Below are positions 25,201 to 38,487 of a stretch of DNA of 64,000 nt, in pieces (position 1 is the first letter of the stretch; each line of letters begins with the position of its first letter). This DNA is from Auanema rhodensis (Eukaryota > Nematoda > Chromadorea > Rhabditida > Rhabditidae): assembly GCA_964057225.1 (NCBI GenBank), contig OZ059895.1, positions 7,564,001 to 7,628,000 on the forward strand, written 5' to 3'. The translations under genes were made by a program, and so were the position numbers. The notes below the pieces were generated by a model, which did not search any database, was not told the DNA's origin, and worked only from the letters and a program-made list of their open reading frames with translations.

Positions 25201-28200
25201 AGGCGAGCAACTGCGTATTCTATCTGAAGAACCAGGTATGCTATATCTTTAATTAATTTGAAGCATTCAAACATTTGGTAATAGTATATAAGATAGCTAA
25301 TAGATAGCATTTGAGGTCTAAATCATCATTTTTTTCCTAAAAAAAGCCTTTTACACATGTGACATATCAGATCTTTCTCTTATGAATTATCTTTTTTTCT
25401 CCTCAAAAATGGGATATGATGTACATCTTTCAATTTCAAAATCTCTTAAAATATTTTTATTTTAAATTTATAAGATTGATTTCATTAATTCTTTTTTTTT
25501 TGAGTTCATTAAGGAAGTATTTTAGTTTAATTAACTTTTAATTATTATTGTCTATCTACCTTTAGACTAACTATAATGAACTAAAGTGCAATAAAACTGG
25601 ATTTTAGGCAAACTTTAAAAAAAAAAAAGAAAAAAAGTATTTCATTCGTGGTATATAATCGTATATATTATTTTATATTTTCTATATATTATATAGAAAT
25701 AATTAATTATAATATTTCTATACATTTATTCATTAGTTATCTCTTTTGACTGTTGAATTAATCCAGAAACATTTCTTTTCTCTTCCATTTACGGTCATTT
25801 GCGTCATAGTCATTACCTATTTCAGGTGCTAATTTGACCGAAGGCTGGTGGCTTTGCGAGAACGAACGAGGTCAACGTGGTATAGCTCCAGCTAATCGAC
25901 TTCACAAAATGGCTACTCAAGGTGATGGCGAGCCATTCGATCGAAAAGTTAGTTTCTTTCTTTGTTTTCTTTTTCCAATTTCTCGGTGTTTTTTCGTGAA
26001 TTTCAAACAAAATTCATTTTGAAAAGAAGGTAACAAGAAAAAAAGAATTTTTGTATATTTTTCGTTTATTTATCTATAACTAATCCAATTACCTTATATT
26101 TACACTTTCAACTATGACAAACATTTAATACTCATTTTCTCTTTTTTTTTGTATTTTTTTGTTTTTCAATATTTCTCTCATTTTCTTCTAAAAATTCAAA
26201 CTAGATAATCAGTTCAAAATCACTGAATTATAAGATCAAGTGAACTCTCATTCTGTCCCTCTCTCTCTCTCAACCGTTCCGTACAAAAATCAGATAGACG
26301 AAAAGCCGCTTCGCTCTTTCGCCCTTGTTCTCAGTTTGAGCATCTTCTACATTTCTTTATCGTGCAAGCATTTGTACGATCTCTGATCTTATTTTATCTG
26401 CTTATCTGTCAGTTTTTACTCATTTCTCCTTATTCCTTAAAGGAATTACGCGCGACAGAGGGCGTGTGCTGGCGCCTAGACTTTCACGGCGATTTTTTTT
26501 TATTCTGCTCCTTCTACCAGCGCTTCTTCCGCTTTCACTTCAATCAAAGGTTTCTTTCTTTCGACGACCAAACGCGAACAAATAGAGGAAGAGATATGTC
26601 TTGTGAAGGTATGAAGGTACAAGACTCTATGTTCTTCTGAAGAAATATAAAGAGCTATGGAGGTACTCCTTTCTTGCTCAAACATGACGATAGATAACAA
26701 GTAAATGAGAGAGAAAATGTTAGAGAGCACGACATTAAATGTTCAGAGAGGGATGAAACAAACGAAACTTTTCACGTGCCTCTGCTTTCTCTAATGTTCT
26801 TTCTCTCTTATTATACCGGCTCTCCAAGTATAGCTAACAGCTGGACGTCCCACCACTTTTCGGACTTTCTATTCACATCAGGGGGTAGATGTAGCTCATA
26901 TGATAACAATATTTCTGGTCATGCTACATAGACTATTTTCATATTATTCTACTTTTATGTTTTTCTTTTCTTTTTTCCTATTTGCTCGTTATTTTTCCGA
27001 AAATTCGTCGTCCATCTGTTCGCAAAAATTTGCTCAAATCATCTTTCTGCTCATATCTTGGCCAATCTCCTGTTTTTGATGTTTACTATATCATGGGAAT
27101 TGGGATGTCCTTCCTAAATCGACTTCATCTCAAAGCTTTTGACGTCAGAAGTCTTCTAAGCTTCGATTTATTACGTGAACATCAAACATAGATCTCATTG
27201 AATTTCTATATTTCTCTGCATAACTTGAGTAATCTGAACTCTGAAAGACAGAGAGACAAGTAAATGAAAGAGAAGTATGAGAGAGAGAAAGCTTAAGAGA
27301 GGAGAGGAAAGAGGAGATAGAGTGGAAGAAAACTATGTCGTTCTTCCTAACTGTCTGTTCTTAATATTCGAAACATTTTCTAATTTTTTAAACAACTACT
27401 TCAAATCCTTGACAACATTTATTTACTTTCGAATGGAAGAACGGTCTTCAAATCTTTTTTCGGGCCGTAAATCCTTTGAAACGAACTATTCAAACTGAAT
27501 TTTGCTTTTTGATTACCAATCTCCTGTTTTATTCGCACGTAATTCTCATTGTATTTTTTGATAAAAACAATTAAATTTTATAGAATTTTTCCAATATTCA
27601 TCTAATTTCAAGAAATATCAACTGAATCAAGTCACACAAAACATTTTACAGACATAGTGGTCTTCTTTATTACATTTTTTCCATAAATGATTCCTTTTTC
27701 TTCCACATTCTTCTGACTTTTCTTGATTCTACTGAAAAATTTCATTTGAATGTAATGTTTCTCTGAATTAACAAAAACTTTACTTTGAAACACTTCTTTG
27801 TCTTTGACAATACTTTTTGAATTTTCCGACACCACCATGTTGGATTCCTTTGAAGACAATATGGAAAAAATAAAATTTTAAACAGGACAGGGTTGTACGC
27901 CGACGACGTAGTAGTGAGCTGTCATCGTGAAGACGTGAAAAGCATCCACTTGATGATCGACTTGAAACTTTTCTTAACTATCGTTGACGCTCGCATCATC
28001 AGTATCAGCCCCATCATGCATGTCGTGATCTACTGCCGTAAAAGGGTGTGGTCGTATGTATGGTTGAAAGGAAAAGACAAGGGGTAGCTGTGTGAATCAT
28101 ATAGCTGTTCACTTCTGGTTGTCTTCTTCAATATGTGAATAATGTGTTCTATCACTTCAACGTTAAAGATGAGGTTTTCATTCCGTTACCTCCACATGAC

Positions 28201-28382
28201 CTTTGTTTCTTTCGAATCTCCATCCTTTCGCTGTCCATTTCCTTACCGTTTACCGTGCATTTAATCTCTTTCTCTTTCGTTCTCTTTAAATTCCAAGAAC
28301 CTTTGTTATATAAGAAAATGAAGAATTTACATGGAGTAATACGAAAGAAATATCAACTGAAGAAAATAGTGAGAAGTTAAAT

Positions 28383-28438
<56 letters not shown>

Positions 28439-31400
28439 TTGAGAGAGAGGAGTAGAACAACGACCATTAGAAAACTTCCCGCCTCGCATGTGGATGTTTT
28501 CCATTAGTTCAAGAATCTAACTCCTCCCATCAAATCATGCTTTTGTTGCTCTGAAGATGGCCACTAAGATGTTCCAGTTGTTCAATATTTATTTCTTTTG
28601 AACGCATGGGATGTCAACCGTTAGTCAGTTATCCAGCTTCTATTTTTTTCTATTTGTCGTATACCTCATTCACGATTGTGTAATGCTTGAACTTGCAATT
28701 CAGCATTTTCTCCCTCATTTCATCTTCTGCTTCTCTTTCCATACGGCAGTTCGTTTTCCTCAAATCCATGTTTTCGAAGTTCTCTTTTCTTTGATCTTGA
28801 TTTTGATTTTATGATTTCTTATTATATTTCATGAAAATGAACGGCTTGATCTTCTGTTTTTCAGATATTTAATAATATTTAAAACATTACTTCATTTAAT
28901 ATTCAAACTTTATTAAACTTTAGCATTTTAGATTGTTGTTTCTAAACTCGTTATTACCCACCTCTCAATCTTCCACCCTTTTTCTGTCTTCATACTTTGA
29001 AATTGAATGATTAATATGTTCAAACTTTATATAATTTTATCTGCCAATATAATCAAACTTCCTATATTCATATATATATTGACTTCAACTACCATTAACT
29101 ATAGTATTTCAATGAATTATACAGCCATCATCATCATCATTACCATAGTTTAACTCCAAAAATGTCATAATCATCTATAAACTTTTGATTATAAAAACAA
29201 ACAGAGTGTCAATCTTGTGTATACTCTTAATTGCATTTGCCTGTTCGTCTGGTTTTTATAATGTTAAATTGGCTTATACTTCCAGTTTCTCAGCACTGTT
29301 CCATTTATTCCTTTTCATTTATAGTAATAGTATTCTTTCTATACCTATTAGTTCAATACTATCAACTATTTCTTTGCTTATTTGGCAATTTTCATTTTGA
29401 AATTTCGATAAATCTCTGTTCTATATCTGTTTCATGCAATAGTTATTTCATCCATTTTTTCTTTTTCATAATCCTGATGGCAATTTGAGTGAAATGGGTT
29501 AATGCCAATGAGATATCTTGTCATTCGTTTTCTTGTTTTTTTACAGCAAAACCTGTGAAATGAATGTGCTAGATACGCGATTGAGCCCTGCTGTCAGGAT
29601 GATCGTGATCCCTCAGCCCCCTCATCCCATAACATCTGTATTGAATATCTCTCTATCTTTTGGTCGTTCGAAATCCATCAAAGATTATTCTCTGTTCTCA
29701 AAAGAATTGTCTGCAATTGATGATCACGCATGTCTAGGGGTAGCCACCCACGTGAGTGTTCATACACACATTCTCACTATATCTATCGCTTCTCACATCT
29801 TCTTTCAGTTCATTGATGTCCGACTATCTATCCATACCTAGTATGTTACAGCATTTACCTAATTTGTCTTAACATAAGTGATCAAACACCGAATATTGCT
29901 ATTTTCGGGCTTTATCATCACAGAAAAATGAACTCGAAAACACGAATGATTTGTATTAAGGCGTGTCCATCATGAACACACCTTTAATACATTAAGAACA
30001 GTCTGTTCAACTCAATTAGAATATGTACTTTCATTTATTTCACGTGAAATACACGTCAAAACATTTATATTTAAATATTATTTTAAATAATGAACGGTTG
30101 TATATGTATTGTTCAAAATATATTTATTATGATGCAATTACTATTCTTTTCATATTTTTTTCTTTTTTTTTTTCATTTGACTAATAAACAAATTATTGAT
30201 ACATTACATTGCCCATAGCTATATTGGGGTATTATCACTAGACAGTGGAACCGTTTCAGTAGATTTATCTTTCATTTTCTTATATTCTCTAAATTTCTCA
30301 TTAATCATATTCTATATATCTTTACCTATTTATGATCATCCTCTTACACGCCAGTCAGAATTATTCAGCTGTCAATCCAATTCATATCTTTATCATTTTT
30401 GATTTCTAAATCCTTGATCCTATATTTGAAATAGTTCAAAGATACATATAATTATCATATTATATATATATAATTAATATATTTCTCTTAACTATATAAT
30501 AATTATTTATTTATATTTTCAGTTTTTTCAAGTAGCCAGTCCTCTAATGGATGACTTCTTCCTATTTAATCTTAGTTCACCATTTGATGATCCATTTTTT
30601 CGAGGTTTGTTGAGATTTATTCACTTTTTTGAAACATTTTGTATTCATTCATATTATTTTATTAAAGATCGCTCCGCATTCACCACTTCATTTCGTGATC
30701 GAGTAGATCTTCAACCACTTACTGAACTTAACAACAGTAGCACTTTTGATAATTCATATCCTAAACGGACACAAGTTGTTCGTAATATTCCTATTATAGT
30801 TCAGGTTTGTTAATTTTTAATTTTTCATATAATTTGATATTTTTTTCTGTATAGTTTAACTAATTAAGTAATACTTTGTGAAAAACAATCTTTTCCGCAA
30901 TAATACGATTAATTTATATCTGCAGAATGGCCGACAAGGTCATCAGTCCAGTTCAAACCTCAATACTATTGATGATATGTTGACGTCATCAAGTTCCTCT
31001 ACTATGCCTCATCATCAGCAACCTCATCAGATGCTAGGTTCTCTACGACGAACTGTCAGGTTGGCTTTCAATTCAATATTATTCACATTTTATTCATTCT
31101 GACTCAATGTGATTGTTTGTCTGAAGTTTCATCTTCTATCCAAAATGCATTGAAAAGTCATTTAACCGCTTTGTTGTCTAAGAATTCACCTGCTGTGCAA
31201 GTTTGACCTAATGTCCATACGTTTTATAGTATTATATTCCATATTTCTAAGTTAAATCATGTTTTGAACATGATTCTTCACAATGTTCGAGTAAAATAGC
31301 CATATGAGTGGGCTGAACAGAAGAAAACATTCCTTTAAAGCTACCCTATGGCCTCAGATTCCAATTTCATTTTTTTTTGTTAACTATCATGATCGTTAGT

Positions 31401-34400
31401 GTATCTGACGGCTGTGTAACCCATGTAACCTATACCCTGCTCTCGTTTTTGATGACGGAGACATCGCGTATACGAGAGGACACACCCACCTGCTAAACTT
31501 GCCATATGTAGAATGAACCCAATGGGAAATTCTTTTTTCTCTAACTCTCTTTCTCAACTTAATGACTTTTGTTAATTCTTGTTCTATGAAGAGTGGTAGA
31601 AGAGGGGGGGGGGTGAAGTTAGGGCGGACTACCGGACTAACACATTTCTTGTCAGTCATCTTCTTCTTATTTGAACAATGCCATACTTGGGTTGTTTCAG
31701 TAGTGGTCCTACATCTCCAAAGCTGAATAGAGAACGGATCATCGATATACAGACAGTACCAACTAGGGCACCATCTCCACCTACAAGGCGTCACTTTTTG
31801 TCAACTGGAAATCTTCATACTACCAATATCGATGACCTGCCTTCATCCTTCGCTGATAATAATTCCATGGATGAGCTGGAAAATCACAGCTATTCCTCTT
31901 CTGATTCTGGAAGACGACCTGCTCGATCATTGGTATTGCCTTCATCCATTCCCGGACGAAGCATTGAGATACCATTAGGTGCTTCTAACTTTGATATTGC
32001 ACCAGCACCATTACCACGAGAACACAGGTAATTTAAATTATTTTCTAATATTCTTTTATTTTTTCTCTTTATAATTAATGATAAAAAAGTTAAAAAACAG
32101 AATAATGTTCATATAATGAATTTTCTTTTGAACATTTTTTATTTATTTTTGGCAGTCTCAACAAAAGTTTTGTAAAATAATTTTTTTTTCTTCTTGTTCA
32201 TAATATGATATAACTTGTTCTATTGATGACTATATGTATTATATATAATCAACAACAGCAGTTTTTTAATTGTAAATTATGTAAAATCATTAATATAATT
32301 CTCTAATTTTTAGACAGCTTTATCATTATGTTGTAATATAATTTTTATGATTTCAGTCCCGTTAAAGAGAGAAAACCGGATTCATCAGCTTCTCAACTTG
32401 AGCGTTTAAGCCAAAGACTAAAAAAGCTAGGTTAGACATACATGTCTTTATTTGATTTTAACTTATCAGTTTTTTGAAGTTTCTTCGCACGTATTGTTTC
32501 AAAGTTTCTACAAGTTTTCATTCTTTTCATACAAATTATGTCATTAGTTATTTCTTTCTTTTCAGCTCATCCTTTTAAAAACTCGGGAAATCATCATGAT
32601 GATCATATCAAAACTGTTTCTATGCCAAATTTGCTTCAAAAAGAAAAACGAGTAGAGAGTCCTACTAACAGCAGCGGAATTGGGGCTGATATGATGGACA
32701 CAACGGATAGCAGCAACTCAAGTGAAGAGCAGAAGGTGTGTCAAATTATGACTTTCATACAGTTTTACGTTGATTATCATTCCATTCTTCTCATTCCTCA
32801 TATATTTCTATTCAAAACCGAACGTATATCATTTTCAGAGAACATCAGACTTATCATCACTATCTGATCAAAACAGTCTATTGTCTGACATAGCAGCAGA
32901 TGATTCGAGGTAATTATTGATTATTAATTATATAAATAGTAATTTTTAATATATGTTTTATAATATTTTTTTGATATTTATGAACAAAAAAAGGAATTAT
33001 TTTCTATAAAATATATAAAACAAAGAAAAAAAAAGAAACATTTCACCAATATAAATATATTTAATTTTAAACGAAAAAATGTTATGAATGCGATGATGAT
33101 ATTTTTGCTAATGTTATTACATTTTAACAGCAGGGGCGGTTATCAATATTTATTGATAACGAAATTATTATCTATATATGGTTTATTCATACTTTGCATG
33201 TTATTTTTTTTTCTAAAATATTCTTTTTTTCCTCTCAACAACTGACAGACAAATATATATTTTACCAAATATCTTATGAATATAATGCATGTTTGAAAAG
33301 CATAAAATTCAATTTTATTAGGCTCAGCCTTGTATCTTTGTGATTGATTTGATTTAATATTCTGACACAAAAATGCCTAAACTTTTTTTTTTCTTCAGAA
33401 GTCTTTAGTCTTTGTATATGTACACTTTTTCAATTTCAGACTTCCTCAAACTGTTCCTTCTATATCTCATCTGAAACAACCTTATTTGAATAGATTATCA
33501 AGAGAAAAATCACCATCTACTAGTGTTCTACAAACAGTTCTCGATCAGATAGGAAGAGAGAATAAACCTAAGATTCCAGTAAGCTTATATTCTATATAAT
33601 ACAAATTACAAGTTTCATTATTTCAAGATTCTTTCAACATTTGCTGGAAGTCGAAACTCAGATCCATTATCTGGGATCTTTTTGACTGAAGATATGCACA
33701 GAACTAACATGCCAAGGTGGAATCGTAGCCCTGCTCCTCCACATGAGTCAGCTTCCAATCTGACTAATTCTCTCAGTGATTCCAAAACTTTGAGGTGAGA
33801 AATTTCTTAAAATGCTCAAATAAGAAAATTTTTAGTGGAAATGAGATGGAGAATGAAATCCAAGTTCGTAAACGAATCATCTGTACAAAAATGGCAGATG
33901 CTTTAAAGCTAATTGAGAATGGAGTTGAACAGATTAACAAGGTATTGAATGATTCATGTAATTTTTATTAATGAAATAAACATTTTAGGCAACAGCCGCC
34001 CAAAGATGGCGTGGAGCTCATATTCTTCATGCTAATTTGAATACTTTAAGAAATGCTGTTGTAACTATTAATGAATCATTAGATTGTTTTGTTGTTAGTA
34101 GTGGTAGAATATCAGTAGAGAATGGTTCTCCTAAAGCAGCAGGTAAAGTTGTTTTTTTCAATTCAAGTTGGTAATTCGTTTAATTTAAGAACTACATCAT
34201 CTACTGACTCCATTGCTTCAATCAAGAACTCAGATAGCTTCCCTTCGTAAATCGCTAGATACCACTGGATGGACTGTAGCAGCTTTATCTCGTGGTAAAG
34301 ATCATATCAATACTATGGATCCTTTAGAGCAATTTATTTCCATTGCACAAGAGGTGAGACTTTTAAAGTTTTTAAGCTAATAAGCATTATATTCCTATTA

Positions 34401-35671
34401 ATATGACATCATAACATATGTATTTGATAATAAACTTTTATAGATTCCTTCGGATTGTCGTCGTTTACTCCAATGGGTCCAGATGCTTGTCCCTTCTAAT
34501 AGTGTTGTATTCCTTAGTCCTACTGCTATTATGTCCAATAGTGCCTTATCTGCTTTGACGAGCATTTCTCAAAATCCTGCATATATCCAAAGATCTGATG
34601 AACTGAAAAAGTAAGTTATTGTTATATTATGTTCTTTTATGAAATTACATTTTGCAGTTCAAATTTCTCTAGAATGGAAGAAAGGTTGAATGCTTCTTCT
34701 CCAAATTTGAGTGAATTAAAGTCACTTCCTTCATCATTCGCGTCCTCGCCAGTTGATATTGTTTCGGATAGAGTATGTGTTATTTCTCAATCATTTGAAC
34801 CTTAGCAATTTCAGATTTCCTCTACTCCATCAATTTCTAATTTCCCCTCTAGCTTGCCATCTTCTATACCATCAGCTTCAACCAGTTCTAACAGTAGCAC
34901 CTCTGATTACGCCACAATCGGATCAAAAAAACAGGTATCATAGATTATAAACAATCTAAAATTCTTATATATGTACTTTAGAACTCTACTATTCCTTTGA
35001 AAGAATCTAGAATATTGGAAGAAGATGACTTAGAATCAGTTTATAGTGACAGAGAAAGCTTGCTTCAAGATTATGCATATTTGGATGACGTAGTACCTGG
35101 ACGTTCAAGTAATTCTAGAGTACAATTTATCAATGATGAAGTAAGCATTTCTCAATCTAACTGTGTATAAATATATATTATTAGGATCGACAATTAGTCA
35201 GATTTTATGCTCCACAAATCTCGCAACATACCAATGCTTTATCAAATGCAATCGAAGCATTTTTAGAGTCAGTGGAACATAGCTCGCCACCTAGAGAATT
35301 TGTCCAAAAAGGAAAATTAGTAGGATTTTGTTCTTTTTTTTATTTTTCAATAAAAATTCTTTATAGATTATTCTTACGGTTCATAAATTAATCTATATCG
35401 GAGACACCATTTCTCAATGTGTTAAAGACAGAACAGTTAGTGACAATATGCGAACATGTGCCGATCATTTGTGTGAACTTCTTAAGCATTGTGTTCGAGC
35501 AACTAAAATTGCTGCTGATGAGGTAAATCGCTGTAAATTGTAACAGAGTTTTATTAATATTTATTCTTTCAGTATCCAGATATAAAATCCATGCAAACAA
35601 TGGTGGATAGTATAATTGGTGTTTCCAAATCAGCTCATGAACTGAAAGCTATGGCCACCAATTATTGCTAG
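19929..35671 (+). CDS. cas-1: CAS-family adaptor (p130Cas/NEDD9 homologue)
   Basis: The N-terminal SH3 domain is split over exons at about 19891-19952 (MRDPLRDQ), 25130-25235 (FAWAIYANSSEYPEELAFEK) and 25826-25947 (GWWLCENERGQRGIAPANRL). A long Ser/Pro-rich linker follows (30523-33800), then a helical serine-rich-type bundle (33840-34370, with SLRKSLDTTGWTVAALS), and the CAS C-terminal FAT-like domain (35185-35671, with LIILTVHKLIYIGDTISQCV), ending LKAMATNYC. CAS proteins are focal-adhesion scaffolds linking FAK and Src to Crk and Rac. Two small exons (27886-27926 and 29547-29637) fit between the SH3 and linker exons in phase and would add DRVVRRRRSSELS and an MNVLDTRLSPAVRMIV stretch; they are tentative. 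The two first introns are 5.2 kb and about 4.6 kb, against about 50 bp elsewhere. Confidence 0.9.
22194..22260. repeat. (CT)n microsatellite
   Basis: About 33 uninterrupted CT units directly after a poly(C) run (22184-22192), inside cas-1 intron 1. Confidence 0.97.
22951..23040. repeat. Imperfect (CT)n/(CTTT)n microsatellite
   Basis: Interrupted CT and CTTT tracts of about 90 bp inside cas-1 intron 1. Confidence 0.92.
25948..30522. other. Large cas-1 intron region with two candidate exons
   Basis: Between the SH3 exon and the first secure linker exon. Two candidate exons (27886-27926, 29547-29637) are phase-compatible. A less AT-rich stretch at 26280-26560 (for example TTACGCGCGACAGAGGGCG) could be regulatory or an alternative first exon. 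The rest is AT-rich with a GA microsatellite. Confidence 0.5.
28384..28452. repeat. (GA)n microsatellite
   Basis: About 25 GA units with a short interruption (GAAAGAGATT), inside the large cas-1 intron. Its orientation is opposite to the CT tracts elsewhere in the window. Confidence 0.95.
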
Positions 35672-36289
35672 TTGCATTATTCTCAAAAAAAGAAAGAATT
35701 CTAGTCCAAACGTAAAGTGTCTGATACTCACATTTTTTACGTGAACCATGTGAATATGTATATAGAGAATCATAATTGTAGAATTTTATATAAAGTATTT
35801 TTTCTCTCTGCGTATACTTATTAATTCTGATAATTAGAAAAAAGATGTAACATCATCGTAAGAAGCCATAAAATAACTCATATAAGACTTATATAAATAT
35901 GTTAATAAAATTTCAATTATTCATTCTTATAATCCAAATATAATTATGTGCCCGTATGAAGAAAAAATTGCAAGTGAATTACGTGCTAAAAAAAAAAATA
36001 AACTCTATTATTATTATATGATAGTTATATTGCGAATATTATAATATTAAATAAATATAATTTAATAATATTGCCCTCCCAACCGCCAAAAATGTAAACT
36101 CATACAGTTTACTAATTAATTAATTGTGACACACGATTACCTGAATTTGAATTTTATCATACTGTACACACATTTTGCGCCAACTCAAAAATTCGGTTAT
36201 CCTTTTCTATACTGAATTTACACAAGCTCTTTAATTTATCATTCGAAGTTATTTCCTTTTAAGTTGGATAATAAGATCGAGATTCGAAA
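35672..36289. other. Intergenic cas-1 / SUN gene
   Basis: AT-rich. An AATAAA near 35905 is a likely cas-1 poly(A) signal. Nothing else is supported. Confidence 0.4.
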
Positions 36290-37961
36290 ATGAATCTCGA
36301 TAAATCATATAATATGGTAAGATATTAACAATTTTAATATAAGTAACATGTAAAAATTAAACAGGTCACACCTCGTAGGCCTATCCAAATCCCAACAAAA
36401 CATTTACAATTGACTAGAACCGAGTATTTATGTTATAAATGGGATAGTTTGTAAGTTTTTATTCTGTGTTTATCCTTGAAATGTTGCAAAATTTTAGGAA
36501 ACATTTATTATGGAGCAGGTTTGGGCGTCATTTGTATTTCGTTACTTTACCAAATATTGCTGCTTTACTCATAATAATTTTCATGTTTAAACTTATAGTT
36601 AAAGGTTTTTAATTTTAATTACAGATCTACGGGAATGAATTAAAAATCTTTTTATAGGAGAAGATGGTGTTCTTATGGAATATAGTCTGGCTTCCGTTGA
36701 TCGATCCTTATCCTCATTCAAAGAGATGGACTTTAGGATGAATATGATAGCAGAACAACAAGAGAGAATTAGAGTAAGTATGAGATTTTAAAGCTACCTA
36801 ATTTAAACATTATTAAGGAATATGCTAATAATGAAATTCAATCTCTTCGTAGTCAGTTCGAATCATCAGTAAACAATTTAAAAAATGACATATTTACTGA
36901 TTTGCAAAAGGTATGTTAGCATTTCCGGAGAAGTTTCAAAGTCATATAATTAGATAAAAGATTTTGCTGAGACCACTGATTATACTACTCAGACACGTTT
37001 TCTTGATATTGTAAGTATGTTAGAAAACAATGTTACTAGCAAAATTCAGAACCTCTATTCTGAGCTTGCAAATGTAAGACATATTTCGATAATTTAAGTA
37101 ACCTTTACATTTGTTTTAGATTTCTAATGTTGTTGGTAAGAGTAAAAACGTCATAAATGAAACAGTTTTCCTTGATGGACTTGGGCGGCTGGCCGATAAT
37201 TTCACCAGTCGGCTTGAAGTTTTACGTACCAATTTCACTGCTGGAATGTTCCCGTTGTCTAACCACAATATGGGAGTTAATTTAGCTAGCAGACGGATTG
37301 GTATTTCGGTATTTTATCATGTAATATGAATATGCTTATTCAGGGGCTAAGGTTATACCTTCTTTGACATCGGAGCTATATACATATTCGAATTATATTC
37401 AACGTTTATCAGCCTATATATATTCAAAAAATTTGTATGAATGGCCAATTACGGTGAGAGTTTAATTAATAGAAAATTTTTATTCCAATATTTGATTTAA
37501 GGAAAGAAGTACCATGACACCTGGAGATGCTTTTTGTTTCCATGGCTCTGCTGGTGAATATACTGTGTCATTGGCTGTTCAAAAGTCTATTAAAGCAGTT
37601 CTCTATGAGCATGATTTTTGGGATGATATAATTTCTATTAGTTCTCCCAAGGATTTCCAAATTTGGGTATAGTTTATAATAATTAAAATTAAATTAAATT
37701 TTGATAAATTGATTTTAGACATGTAAAGATGATTGTGAACAGGAATCTGCTTATGAATTGGCCAATTCCTGTATATATTCCTCGAATGGAACTCCCGCTC
37801 AAGTTTGCAACATATCGGTAATAATAATCGTTTATTTTCTTGTTACTTATTTTTATATTCAGAAAAGAAACATAGATATTCAATCAGTCCGTATGAAGAT
37901 TCTTAGTAACCATGGACAATCATATACATGCTTATACAGCCTTAGAGTTTACGCTTTGTAA
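36290..37961 (+). CDS. SUN-domain inner nuclear membrane protein
   Basis: Starts MNLDKSYNMVTPRRPIQIP with only about 60 residues before a membrane helix (LYFVTLPNIAALLIIIFMFK), then a helical, probably coiled-coil lumenal stalk (FKEMDFRMNMIAEQQERIR, SLRSQFESSVNNLKNDIF). The C-terminal SUN domain reads MTPGDAFCFHGSAGEYTVSL, then ISSPKDFQIW, and closes with MKILSNHGQSYTCLYSLRVY. SUN proteins trimerise in the perinuclear space and bind KASH proteins to connect nucleus and cytoskeleton. The length (about 440 residues) is closer to SUN-1/matefin than to UNC-84, but I cannot decide between them from the window, so no symbol is given. Ten or so introns of about 45 bp are readable. Confidence 0.88.
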
Positions 37962-38487
37962 ATAGTTGAAATTTTGGCGTAAAGACGCAAGTAATCAATT
38001 CAGTCTCAAGACAATTACCGGTAGTTTTTTTCGTCAAATGCATTAATAATGCTGTAGTTTTTATTAGTAACAGGATCTCAATTATCTTCTTTTTACTCGT
38101 TTATTCATCTTTATTCACATCATTTTGTTTCTTCTATTTTCCTGAAATTATGTACTGTACACAATATTATGAGCAACTTCTTCTTCGCAATTTATACGAT
38201 CATGTTCATAGCCAAGCAGAATAAAGTCGATGGGTTTTTTAATTTGTTCATAATTCGTTGATATAATACATGAAAATTAACTCATTCATATGAAATAAAT
38301 AGGTTATGGATATTTTTATGTGAAGCTTCCAATGTACAGTAATTTACTGTAAAGCGTTATACTAAAAATATGTCCTCCAAAGACTATTTATTTGTTCGCT
38401 GTTTTCTTTATTTACAAGTTTTTAATTTTTATATACTTCAATCTGTTAATATTATTTTTAAAACAAAAAAATTGATTTGTGATTCAG
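37962..38487. other. Intergenic SUN gene / VAC14
   Basis: AT-rich. An AATAAA lies at about 38296. A GATTCAG directly before the VAC14 ATG is a likely trans-splice acceptor. No other feature seen. Confidence 0.4.

Noticed and set aside
27886-28087. YADD motif in an open frame, suggesting a reverse-transcriptase remnant
   Set aside because: Only LYADDVVVS resembles a retroelement polymerase; the following residues do not, and no other retroelement domain is nearby. The same bases read better as a small cas-1 exon in another frame.
31396-31794. 132-codon minus-strand frame
   Set aside because: Overlaps the antisense of a secure cas-1 exon beginning near 31698; it is a shadow frame.
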